NCBI GenBank assembly: GCA_021158055.1
Contig: JAGGVJ010000042.1
Coordinates: forward strand, 1-6,742
Direction of reading: 5' to 3'
DNA from: Candidatus Iainarchaeum sp.
GTDB lineage: Archaea; Iainarchaeota; Iainarchaeia; JAGGVJ01
Length of the DNA: 6,742 nucleotides
Below are positions 1 through 6,528 of the stretch, in pieces (position 1 is the stretch's first letter; the number at the start of each line of letters is the position of its first letter). The position numbers and the translations under genes were made by a program. Under the pieces are notes generated by a model that was not told the origin of the DNA, ran no database searches, and worked only from the letters and a program-made list of their open reading frames with translations.

Positions 1-1145
1 ATGGCTGCATCTGAAACTGCTTTTGAAACCGCTTCAACAACCCCTTTTTCAAACGGGCTTGGGATAATATTTTCTTCATCCGGTTCAGTTACAAGATCTG
101 CCAATGCATGAGCTGCTCTGTATTTCATCTCGTCATTTATTTGCTTTGCAGAAACATCAAATGCACCTTTAAACACACCTGGAAATACAAGAACATTGTT
201 TATCTGATTTGGAAAATCGCTTCTTCCGGTTGCAATTATCCTTGCACCTGCAGATTTTGCATCTTCAACAGAAATTTCAGGAACTGGGTTTGCCATGGAA
301 AAAACAATTGCATCACTTGCCATACTCGCAATCATTTCTTTTGAAACAATATTTGGGGCTGAAACACCAATAAACACATCCGCACCCACTAAAGCATTTG
401 AAACATGACCTTGAATTTTATCAAAGTTAGTTATCTTTGAAATCTCAATTTTTGAAGAATTCATATTTTCCTGCCTGCCCTCAAAAATTAAGCCTGCCCT
501 GTCAGACAAGACAATATTTTCTGCATGGCACACCTTCAACAACTTTGTAATTGCAATCCCTGCTGACCCTGCACCGGAAATTACAATTTTTATTTCTTCT
601 ATATTCTTGTTGACAACTTTTAATGCATTAATTAAACCAGCTAAAACAACAATTGCAGTTCCATGCTGATCGTCATGAAAAACAGGAATGTCAAGTTCTT
701 TTTTCAACCGTGCTTCAATTTCAAAACATCTTGGGGCCGAGATGTCCTCAAGATTAATTCCGCCAAAACCAGGGGCAATCAACTTCACGGTTTCAATAAT
801 TTTTTCAGTGTCCTGTGAATCAATGCAAATAGGATACGCATCTATTCCCCCAAATTCTTTGAAAAGAACTGCTTTTCCTTCCATTACAGGCAATGATGCC
901 TCAGGGCCAATATTTCCAAGGCCAAGCACAGCAGACCCATCAGTTACCACAGCCACGCTGTTTTGCTTTGAAGTATATTCATAAACCTTACTTTTGTCGC
1001 GAGCTATTTCCATACAAGGTGCTGCAACTCCCGGCGTATATGCAAGGGATAAATCATCTTTGTTTTTGAGAGCAACTTTGCTTTTGATTTCAAGCTTTCC
1101 TTTGTTTTGTGAATGCATTTTTAATGACTCTTTCGCATAATCCAT
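1..1145 (-). CDS. maeB: Malic enzyme (short form), C-terminus cut off by window edge
   Basis: Oxidative decarboxylation of malate to pyruvate and CO2 with reduction of NAD(P), in the cytoplasm. Reading the minus strand from the ATG at 1145 gives 381 residues with no stop before the edge. The malic domain comes first: AYTPGVA with the probable catalytic Tyr36, VAVVTDGSAVLGLGNIGP (about 64-81), MEGKAVLFKEF with the probable catalytic Lys91, and the metal ligands in NLEDI (131-135) and FHDDQHGTA (156-164). A Rossmann domain follows: GAGSAG (191-196), an Asp at 215 after the second strand, ANPVPE (285-290) and TGRSDFPNQINNVLVFPG (306-323). The Asp at 215 hints at NAD preference, which is weak inference. 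Short bacterial and archaeal malic enzymes are roughly 400-450 residues, so a few dozen residues are probably missing. There is no sign of the C-terminal phosphotransacetylase-like domain of E. coli MaeB, but it could lie off the edge. The start is supported by an AAAGGTGA Shine-Dalgarno sequence five bases upstream. The gene is divergent from purL. The family is certain; the exact symbol and cofactor are not. Confidence 0.95.
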   Translation of the reverse strand, partial: MDYAKESLKMHSQNKGKLEIKSKVALKNKDDLSLAYTPGVAAPCMEIARDKSKVYEYTSKQNSVAVVTDGSAVLGLGNIGPEASLPVMEGKAVLFKEFGGIDAYPICIDSQDTEKIIETVKLIAPGFGGINLEDISAPRCFEIEARLKKELDIPVFHDDQHGTAIVVLAGLINALKVVNKNIEEIKIVISGAGSAGIAITKLLKVCHAENIVLSDRAGLIFEGRQENMNSSKIEISKITNFDKIQGHVSNALVGADVFIGVSAPNIVSKEMIASMASDAIVFSMANPVPEISVEDAKSAGARIIATGRSDFPNQINNVLVFPGVFKGAFDVSAKQINDEMKYRAAHALADLVTEPDEENIIPSPFEKGVVEAVSKAVSDAA

Positions 1146-1150
1146 TACTT

Positions 1151-1158
1151 TCACCTTT
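1151..1158 (-). promoter_or_regulatory. Shine-Dalgarno sequence of the malic enzyme gene
   Basis: Minus strand reads AAAGGTGA, five bases before the ATG at 1145. It is strongly complementary to the 16S rRNA 3' end and fixes this start. Confidence 0.8.
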
Positions 1159-1194
1159 AATAAATTAGTTTTAATCACAATAAAGTACATCAGG

Positions 1195-1204
1195 TTTTAA
1201 AAAA
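1195..1204 (-). promoter_or_regulatory. Putative TATA-like promoter element for the malic enzyme gene
   Basis: Minus strand reads TTTTTTAAAA. If it is an archaeal TATA box, transcription would start near 1174, leaving a leader of about 28 bases that includes the Shine-Dalgarno sequence. A second AT-rich candidate, ACTTTATTG, occurs twice nearby (1178-1186 and 1215-1223). The choice rests on spacing alone and is tentative. Confidence 0.35.
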
Positions 1205-1232
1205 GGGCTTATTTCAATAAAGTCAATTACCC

Positions 1233-1250
1233 ATCCCTTTCGGAAGGGGT
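1233..1250. other. Small hairpin / inverted repeat in the divergent intergenic region
   Basis: The sequence ATCCCTTTCGGAAGGGGT can fold into a seven-pair stem (one G-T wobble) around the four-base loop TCGG. It lies between the divergent malic enzyme and purL genes, upstream of both putative TATA boxes. It is the most GC-rich spot in an otherwise AT-rich 235-base spacer. It could be an operator for a regulator of either gene or a structured leader element. No T-run follows it, so an intrinsic terminator is not supported. Confidence 0.4.
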
Positions 1251-1311
1251 CTTACTATGAGGATAAAAATAAATAACCCAACTTTTTTAATGAAGCAGTG
1301 AGCATATAATC

Positions 1312-1336
1312 ATTATAAAATTGAATTATAAATTGC
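1312..1336 (+). promoter_or_regulatory. Putative promoter of purLQM with two near-identical TATA-like boxes
   Basis: Two adjacent near-copies, ATTATAAAATTGA (1312-1324) and ATTATAAATTGC (1325-1336), each contain an archaeal TATA-like core (TTATAAAA and TTATAAAT). Starts about 25 bases downstream would fall near 1342 and 1355, giving leaders of roughly 25-40 bases that include the G-rich ribosome binding site. Which box is used cannot be told from sequence. Confidence 0.5.
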
Positions 1337-1367
1337 CAAACAGACAGTTGCTGAAACAAAACACGTT

Positions 1368-1373
1368 GGGGGG
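1368..1373 (+). promoter_or_regulatory. G-rich Shine-Dalgarno sequence of purL
   Basis: A run of six G followed by TTAG, seven bases before the ATG at 1381. It is an unusual all-G variant of GGAGGT but well placed, and it supports this ATG as the purL start. Confidence 0.65.
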
Positions 1374-1380
1374 TTAGTTA

Positions 1381-4300
1381 ATGGATAGTTTTCTTGACGC
1401 AAACCAGTCTTTTATTCAGGTCGGATTCAGGCAGGCAAGCACTGACGCGCTTGGAGAAAAAATGAAAAAAGACGCTTTTGAAGACCTTGGAACAACAGGC
1501 ATTCAAGACGTTAAAACCGCAAAAATGTATTCAATTGACTTTGCCCTTTCAAACGAACAGCTTGAACAAGTCACTTCAAAAATACTTGCAGACCCTGTAA
1601 ACGAGACTTACTCAATCAACACCCAGCTTGAAATTCCCGACGGCTTTGACTGGATGATCCGGGTCGGGTTCAAGCCCGGAGTCACAGACAACGAAGGAAA
1701 AACAGCGCTTCTGGCAATAAAAGACCTGCTGAAAATAGAAGCTGACAAGAAGTCAAAAGTGTACACTTCAACCCTTTATATGCTGAAGACAAAGGACATG
1801 AAAGAAAAAGACATTGAAAACATTGCCTCAAACCTGCTTGCAAACAAACTGATCCAATACATCAAAGTTACAGACCTCAAGGACTGGGACAAAAAAAGCG
1901 GGCTTGAATACATGCCGCGCGCAGGCTCAAACGATCCTGTACTGGCAAAAGAAATAAACCTGCAGGTAAGCGATTCGCAACTCACTGACATAAGCAGGAA
2001 AGGCACGCTTTCGCTGAACCTCAAAGAAATGAAACTTATCGCAGACCACTTCACAGACCCGGCTGTCTTTGAAGAGCGTTCAAAACTTGGGCTTGGGAAA
2101 AACCCCACTGACGTGGAACTTGAAGTGCTTGCGCAGACATGGTCAGAACACTGCAAGCACAAAATATTCAACGCGAACGTGGAATACACGGGACCGGACG
2201 GAAAAACACAGGAAATAAACAGCATTTTCAACACTTACATAAAAAAATCAACAGATATAATCGGCTCGGAAAAAGACTTTCTTGTTTCAGTATTTTCGGA
2301 CAACGCGGGAATAGTCAAGTTTGATGACACTTACAACATCGCAATGAAAGTGGAAACCCACAACAGCCCGTCTGCAAAAGACCCGTACGGCGGCGCAATC
2401 ACGGGAGTGAACGGGTGCCACCGCGACATAATGGGGGTCGGGATAGGCGCAAAGCTCATAGGCACGACAGACGTCCTGTGCTTTGCAGACCCTTTTTACG
2501 ACAAGCCGCTTCCGCCGGGAAACAAGGTGCTTCACCCCAGAAGGATCATGAAGGGAGTGATGAAAGGGATTGAAGACGCAGGCAACAAGACAGGGGTTCC
2601 CACAGTCAACGGCGCAATGATCTTTGACAACTGCTTTCTCGGGAAACCGCTTGTGTACTGCGGAACACTCGGGCTTATATCAAAAACCGTTGCAGGAAAA
2701 CCGTCAGAAGACAAAAGCATCAACGTCGGCGACAAGATCGTAATGGTCGGGGGAAAAATAGGAAAAGACGGGATACACGGGGCAACCTTTTCATCCGAAA
2801 CTCTCACTGAAGCATCCCCTTCGTCTGCGGTCCAGATCGGAGACCCCATAACCCAGAAAAAAGCATACGATTTTCTTTTGAAAGCACGCGATCTTGGGCT
2901 CTACAACGCAATCACTGACAACGGCGCAGGAGGGCTTTCGTCTTCAGTCGGGGAAATAGCAGAGATTTCAGGGGGGTGCATCTTTCACCTTGACAGGGCG
3001 CCCCTGAAATACGAGGGACTGCAGCCGTGGGAAATACTGATTTCCGAGTCGCAGGAAAGAATGACCGTCTCTGTCCCTGTTGAAAAACTTGATGAGTTCA
3101 CTGCGCTTGCAAAAGAACACGAAGTCGAGGCAACAGTTCTCGGGGAATTCAATGCTTCAGGGAAAATGCACGCATTGTATGACGGCAAGACAGTTTCTTT
3201 GCTTGACATGGAATTCCTTCACAACGGGGTTCCGAAAATGCACCTAAAAGCCAGGTGGCAGCCTACAAAACGCGGGGAACCAGCCGATGCGCTTGAAACA
3301 GACTTCGGAACCGCGCTAAAGAAACTGCTTTCAGCACTGAACATATGCAGCAAGGAAAAATTTGTGCGCCCGCTTGACCACGAAGTGCAGGGTGGAAGCG
3401 TGGGAAAGCCGTTTGTCGGAGTCGAAAACGACGGGCCTGCAGACGCAGCCGTGCTCAGGCCTGTGCTTGATTCCTTTGAAGGGATCATTGTTTCAAACGG
3501 GATCATCCCGCAATACAGCCTCATTGACACTTACCACATGAGCGCAAACGCAATAGACGAAGCGATCCGGGGAGTGATTGCCGTCGGCGGAGACCTTGAC
3601 GAAATAGCATTCAACGACAACTTCTGCTGGCCGTCTCCCCTTGAAGACGAGAAAAAAATGGGGGACCTGGTGCGGGCAAACCAGGCGCTTTTCGATTACA
3701 CTGTCGCGTTCGGAACTCCGTGCATTTCAGGAAAAGACAGCATGACAATAGACACTGTTTTTTCCGATGAAAACGGCAACCTGCAAAAAGTTTCGGGAAT
3801 TCCCACCCTTCTGATCTCGGCAATGGCAAAAATGAAAGACATTCGCCTGGCAGTGACTATGGACGCGAAAGTAGAAGGCGATCTCGTTTATGTCATCGGA
3901 AAGACAAAAAACGAACTCGGGGCTTCAGAATACTACAAAATGCACGGCCTTGTCGGAGACAATGTTCCAAGGGTCGACGCGCAAACCGCAAAAAAGCTCT
4001 ACAATGCACTCAGCGACGCAACCTCAAAATCGCTTGTTGCTTCCCTTCACGACTGCTCGCAGGGAGGCCTTGCAGTAACACTGGCTGAAACCGCGTTTTC
4101 AGGAGGGCTTGGGATTGAATCCGACCTTGCAATGGTTCCGGCAGCAAGTTTTTTGACTGACGAACAAGTGCTTTTCTCTGAAAGTGCAGGCAGGTTCGTT
4201 GCAACAGTCGACCCGAAAAACAGGTATGAATTTGAAGATGCCCTTGCAGGAAATTGTTTTGCATGCATCGGGAGAGTCGTTGAAACACCGGTCCTGAAAG

Positions 4301-4386
4301 TAAAAGGGCTTAATGGAAACGATGCGATTTGCGAGAGCTTAAGCGACCTGAAGCGTGCATGGCAGTCCACGCTGGGGGCGGTCTGA
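1381..4386 (+). CDS. purL: Phosphoribosylformylglycinamidine (FGAM) synthase, synthetase subunit PurL with two fused N-terminal PurS-like domains
   Basis: Catalyses the ATP-dependent conversion of FGAR to FGAM, the fourth step of de novo purine synthesis, using ammonia from PurQ. The 1001-residue protein is longer than small PurL (about 720-770) and shorter than the large bacterial/eukaryotic PurL (about 1,300), because it lacks the glutaminase domain. Residues 11-80 and 92-162 are two PurS-like modules sharing an IxVGFxxxxTDxxG start. The synthetase core follows: TWSEHCKHK (253-261), MKVETHNSPSAKDPYGGA (322-339), GGKIGKDGIHGATFSS (457-472), DNGAGGLSSSVGE (513-525) and SESQERM (555-561). The second half has NDNFCWPSP (745-753), SGKDSM (783-788), HDCSQGGLA (890-898) and SESAGRF (933-939). 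All family motifs look intact. The layout resembles, from memory, the roughly 990-residue PurL of Geobacter and Desulfovibrio-type bacteria. The stop overlaps the purQ start by one base. Confidence 0.97.
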   Translation: MDSFLDANQSFIQVGFRQASTDALGEKMKKDAFEDLGTTGIQDVKTAKMYSIDFALSNEQLEQVTSKILADPVNETYSINTQLEIPDGFDWMIRVGFKPGVTDNEGKTALLAIKDLLKIEADKKSKVYTSTLYMLKTKDMKEKDIENIASNLLANKLIQYIKVTDLKDWDKKSGLEYMPRAGSNDPVLAKEINLQVSDSQLTDISRKGTLSLNLKEMKLIADHFTDPAVFEERSKLGLGKNPTDVELEVLAQTWSEHCKHKIFNANVEYTGPDGKTQEINSIFNTYIKKSTDIIGSEKDFLVSVFSDNAGIVKFDDTYNIAMKVETHNSPSAKDPYGGAITGVNGCHRDIMGVGIGAKLIGTTDVLCFADPFYDKPLPPGNKVLHPRRIMKGVMKGIEDAGNKTGVPTVNGAMIFDNCFLGKPLVYCGTLGLISKTVAGKPSEDKSINVGDKIVMVGGKIGKDGIHGATFSSETLTEASPSSAVQIGDPITQKKAYDFLLKARDLGLYNAITDNGAGGLSSSVGEIAEISGGCIFHLDRAPLKYEGLQPWEILISESQERMTVSVPVEKLDEFTALAKEHEVEATVLGEFNASGKMHALYDGKTVSLLDMEFLHNGVPKMHLKARWQPTKRGEPADALETDFGTALKKLLSALNICSKEKFVRPLDHEVQGGSVGKPFVGVENDGPADAAVLRPVLDSFEGIIVSNGIIPQYSLIDTYHMSANAIDEAIRGVIAVGGDLDEIAFNDNFCWPSPLEDEKKMGDLVRANQALFDYTVAFGTPCISGKDSMTIDTVFSDENGNLQKVSGIPTLLISAMAKMKDIRLAVTMDAKVEGDLVYVIGKTKNELGASEYYKMHGLVGDNVPRVDAQTAKKLYNALSDATSKSLVASLHDCSQGGLAVTLAETAFSGGLGIESDLAMVPAASFLTDEQVLFSESAGRFVATVDPKNRYEFEDALAGNCFACIGRVVETPVLKVKGLNGNDAICESLSDLKRAWQSTLGAV
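4374..4378 (+). promoter_or_regulatory. Shine-Dalgarno-like G-run that sets the purQ start
   Basis: GGGGG lies seven bases before the ATG at 4386, inside the last codons of purL. It resembles the G-run before purL and favours 4386 over the in-frame upstream ATG at 4329. Confidence 0.55.
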
Positions 4387-5201
4387 TGAGCAGGGAAGCA
4401 AAAGCAATGGTCTTGACCGGAGAAGGAATCAACTGCGAGTACGAAACCGCGCACGCGTTTTCACTTGCGGGAGCAGACGCTTCAATTGTGAGGCTCTCGG
4501 ATCTTCTTTGCGGCAAAACAAAACTCTTGGACTTTGACATTTTTTGTGTTCCCGGGGGGTTTTCTTTCGGAGACGACCTCGGAAGCGGGAAAGTGTTCGC
4601 GTCAAGGCTCAAGAGTTTTATTGAACGCGACTTTGAGGAATTTGTTGAAAGCGGCAGGCTCGCTCTTGGAATTTGCAACGGCGCGCAAATACTCATGCGG
4701 ACGGGAGTGTTCGGGCTTGACAGAAAAACACAGGACACGACCCTCACATTCAACGACTGCGGGCACTTTCACGACAGGTGGATAAAACTCAAGATGGACC
4801 CGGACTCAAAATGCGTGTTTACAAAAGGGATCGGGTTGATTGACCTTCCGATCAGGCACGCGGAAGGAAAATTTGTCGTAAAAGACCGTGAAACCCTTGA
4901 GACCTTGAAGGCGAACAGGCAGATAGTTTCCAGGTACGTTGACGAAAACGGTTTTCCGGCAACAAAATTTCCCCAAAACCCCAACGGTTCAGCAGAATCA
5001 GCTGCAATGGGCTGCAACAAGCGCGGAAACGTGCTCTGGACAATGCCTCACCCTGAAGGGTTCGCTTATTTTTGCCAGCACCCGAATTTCGCGCGCAAAA
5101 AAGAGCTTTTGAAACGCGCGGGAAAAGAGATTCCGACCAAGGGAGACGGGCTTAAGATATTTGAAAACGCGGTCGGGTTTGCAACTGACAATCTGGCGTA
5201 A
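4386..5201 (+). CDS. purQ: FGAM synthase glutaminase subunit PurQ
   Basis: Class I glutamine amidotransferase that hydrolyses glutamine and passes ammonia to PurL. It is 271 residues from the ATG at 4386. Seen: TGEGINCEYET near the N-terminus (11-21), VPGGFSFGDDLGSG (55-68), the nucleophile elbow LGICNGAQIL with Cys97, and NPNGS (198-202). MPHPEGF supplies His222 and Glu224, so the Cys-His-Glu triad is complete. It is longer than the usual PurQ of about 225 residues, with extra sequence around residues 130-195. This fits the longer form that, from memory, accompanies PurL proteins of about 990 residues in Geobacter-like bacteria. The start overlaps the purL stop (ATGA), indicating translational coupling and stoichiometric production. 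An in-frame ATG at 4329 would add 19 residues (MRELKRPEACMAVHAGGGL) that lie entirely inside purL and resemble nothing in the family, so it was not chosen. The last codons and stop are part of the tandem repeat that follows. Confidence 0.96.
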   Translation: MSREAKAMVLTGEGINCEYETAHAFSLAGADASIVRLSDLLCGKTKLLDFDIFCVPGGFSFGDDLGSGKVFASRLKSFIERDFEEFVESGRLALGICNGAQILMRTGVFGLDRKTQDTTLTFNDCGHFHDRWIKLKMDPDSKCVFTKGIGLIDLPIRHAEGKFVVKDRETLETLKANRQIVSRYVDENGFPATKFPQNPNGSAESAAMGCNKRGNVLWTMPHPEGFAYFCQHPNFARKKELLKRAGKEIPTKGDGLKIFENAVGFATDNLA

Positions 5202-5275
5202 AGCTTTGGTCTGGCGTAAAGCTTTGGTCTGGTGTAGAGCTTTGGTCTGGTGTAGAGCTTTGGTCTGGCGTAAAG
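5192..5275 (+). repeat. 18-base tandem repeat spanning the purQ stop codon and purQ-purM spacer
   Basis: Four complete units of AGCTTTGGTCTGGYGTAR occupy 5202-5219, 5220-5237, 5238-5255 and 5256-5273. They are preceded by a ten-base partial unit (TCTGGCGTAA, 5192-5201) formed by the end of purQ and its stop, and followed by two further matching bases. Units 1 and 4 are identical (ending GCGTAA), and units 2 and 3 are identical (ending GTGTAG). The period is a multiple of three, so each unit repeats the stop in the purQ frame: TAA, TAA, TAG, TAG, TAA at 5199, 5217, 5235, 5253 and 5271. It probably arose by slippage duplication of the purQ 3' end. No hairpin or T-run is evident. Confidence 0.95.
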
Positions 5276-5300
5276 AGTTAGTGTGAAAATTTAATCTAAA

Positions 5301-5307
5301 AAAGGTG
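5301..5307 (+). promoter_or_regulatory. Shine-Dalgarno sequence of purM
   Basis: AAAGGTG, five bases before the ATG at 5313. It supports this start and independent initiation of purM, which is separated from purQ by 111 bases. Confidence 0.75.
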
Positions 5308-5312
5308 TCGCA

Positions 5313-6488
5313 ATGGATAATGAATCGGTCTACAACAAATTGGGAGTCTCGACAGAAAAAGAAGACGTTGAACGTGCCCTTGAAAAGACAAAAATAGAAG
5401 AGCTTTATTTGGGATCTTTCTGCAAAATGTTGCCTGACCCGCTTGACAGCGACTATGCGCTTTGCCTTCACGAGGACGGCGCGGGAAGCAAGTCAGTCCA
5501 GGCATACATTCACTGGAAGGAAACCGGCGACCCTGCAGTTTTCAAGGGAATTTCGCAGGATGCGGCAGTCATGAACACTGACGACATGCTTTGCATCGGC
5601 GCCACAAACTTCGTGATTGCAGACACCATCGCAAGAAACTCAAAAAACGTTTCAGGAGAAGTCATAAGTGAAGTGATTTTGGGTTTCTCTGATTTCTGCA
5701 AAAAAATCTCTGCTTTTGACACCAAAGTGTCTTTTGCCGGCGGCGAAACCGCTGACCTGAACGACCAGACCGGAACAATAATCGTTGACGCGACCGCGTT
5801 TTCAAGGATGAGAAAAGAAAACGTGATAAACGGATCTGAAGTGGCACCCGGAGACTTTATAGTTGGAATTTCAAGCAACGGAAAAGCAACTTATGAGGAG
5901 TGCGAGAACAGCGGGATTGGCTCAAACGGCCTGACCCTTGCAAGAAACTGCCTTATGAAACGCGATTACCTGTCAAAGTATCCTGAAATAAGCTGTCAGG
6001 ACACATCAAACCCTGCGCTTTATTCGGGAAAGTTTGCTTTTGACGATTTTGAGGATTCGCTTGGCATGAACGTGGGAGAAGCAATCCTTTCACCAACCCG
6101 CACTTATCTGCCTGTGGTGAGCGAGGCACTCAAGAAAATGCACCCGGAAATAAGCGCGATAGTTCACGTTACAGGCGGCGGCCAGGCAAAAACCGCGAAA
6201 GTCGGAAAAGGAATTGAATACGTAAAAAACAACTTGTTTGAGCCAAGCCCGATTTTCAAACTCATCCAGCAGGAATCCGGCGAGTCCTGGCGCGACATGC
6301 ACAGGGATTTCAACATGGGCCACCGCATGGAAATCATAGTCAAGACCAAAGACGCAGTCGAGCAAATTACTTCAATCTGCGAAAAATTCAACATTCAAGC
6401 AAGGCAAATCGGTTTCTGCAGGAAAAGTTTGACAGGCAAAAACAAAGTGATTGTTGAAAGTCAGTTTGGAAAATTTGAATATGAATGA
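5313..6488 (+). CDS. purM: Phosphoribosylaminoimidazole (AIR) synthetase PurM, long Bacteroidota-like form
   Basis: Phosphoribosylformylglycinamidine cyclo-ligase: ATP-dependent ring closure of FGAM to AIR, the step after PurL/PurQ. It is 391 residues, against about 345 for E. coli-type PurM. The PurM fold motifs appear in divergent form: HEDGAGSK (53-60, usually TDGVGTK), MNTDDMLCIGA (87-97, usually VNDILVQGA), FAGGETADL (141-149, usually GGETAEMP), GSNGLTLAR (203-211), SPTRTYLP (260-267), VHVTGGG (284-290) and NMGHRMEI (334-341). YIHWKETGD (65-73), GISQDAAVMN (79-88) and NMGHRME closely match my recollection of the roughly 390-residue Bacteroidota PurM. Its place right after purL-purQ agrees with the assignment. 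It probably shares their transcript, since no convincing separate promoter is seen; AATTTAATC near 5288 is weak. ThiL, HypE and SelD share the fold, but motifs and context favour PurM. Confidence 0.93.
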   Translation: MDNESVYNKLGVSTEKEDVERALEKTKIEELYLGSFCKMLPDPLDSDYALCLHEDGAGSKSVQAYIHWKETGDPAVFKGISQDAAVMNTDDMLCIGATNFVIADTIARNSKNVSGEVISEVILGFSDFCKKISAFDTKVSFAGGETADLNDQTGTIIVDATAFSRMRKENVINGSEVAPGDFIVGISSNGKATYEECENSGIGSNGLTLARNCLMKRDYLSKYPEISCQDTSNPALYSGKFAFDDFEDSLGMNVGEAILSPTRTYLPVVSEALKKMHPEISAIVHVTGGGQAKTAKVGKGIEYVKNNLFEPSPIFKLIQQESGESWRDMHRDFNMGHRMEIIVKTKDAVEQITSICEKFNIQARQIGFCRKSLTGKNKVIVESQFGKFEYE

Positions 6489-6489
6489 A

Positions 6490-6511
6490 CCATTTATATT
6501 TATATATATGG
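6490..6511 (+). promoter_or_regulatory. TATA box within an imperfect palindrome: promoter and possible autoregulatory operator of the antitoxin gene
   Basis: Positions 6499-6506 read TTTATATA, the archaeal TATA consensus. Its centre lies about 26 bases before the ATG at 6529, so transcription would begin at or very near the start codon. The TATA box sits inside a 22-base imperfect palindrome that begins CCAT and ends ATGG; nine of its eleven base pairs match between the arms. Antitoxins commonly bind palindromes over their own promoters, so an autoregulatory operator is plausible. AT-rich sequence forms such palindromes easily, which lowers confidence in the operator more than in the TATA box. 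Confidence 0.6.
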
Positions 6512-6528
6512 TCACTTATATAGTTGTT

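Noticed and set aside
108-984. Plus-strand open frames at 108-344 and 688-984
   Set aside because: They lie opposite a convincing malic enzyme frame with all family motifs; their own translations show no family features.
1776-2234. Minus-strand open frame of 152 codons inside purL
   Set aside because: Antisense to the intact purL frame; the Ser/Phe-rich translation is typical of shadow frames, and no ribosome binding site or domain was seen.
4329-4385. Upstream in-frame ATG for purQ
   Set aside because: It would add 19 residues encoded wholly within purL and unlike PurQ; the ATG at 4386 has a G-rich ribosome binding site and the usual stop-start overlap.
4047-4753. Minus-strand open frames of 135 and 147 codons over the purL-purQ junction
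   Set aside because: Antisense to two well-supported genes, low-complexity Ser/Pro-rich translation, no recognisable motif.
5192-5275. CRISPR array or recoding (stop readthrough) signal
   Set aside because: Units are contiguous with no spacers, so it is not CRISPR. Readthrough would meet another stop every six codons and make no useful extension.
4998-5471. Minus-strand open frame of 157 codons containing a repeated QTKAL peptide
   Set aside because: The peptide repeat is only the minus-strand reading of the 18-base DNA repeat; the rest is antisense to purQ and purM.
6508-6528. Upstream in-frame ATG for the antitoxin gene
   Set aside because: It directly abuts the TATA box, so transcripts from that box would start downstream of it; MATT at 6529 also matches the usual start of such antitoxins.
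6489-6528. Transcription terminator after purM
   Set aside because: No long T-run or GC-rich hairpin is visible; the palindrome here is AT-only in its core and better explained as promoter/operator sequence.
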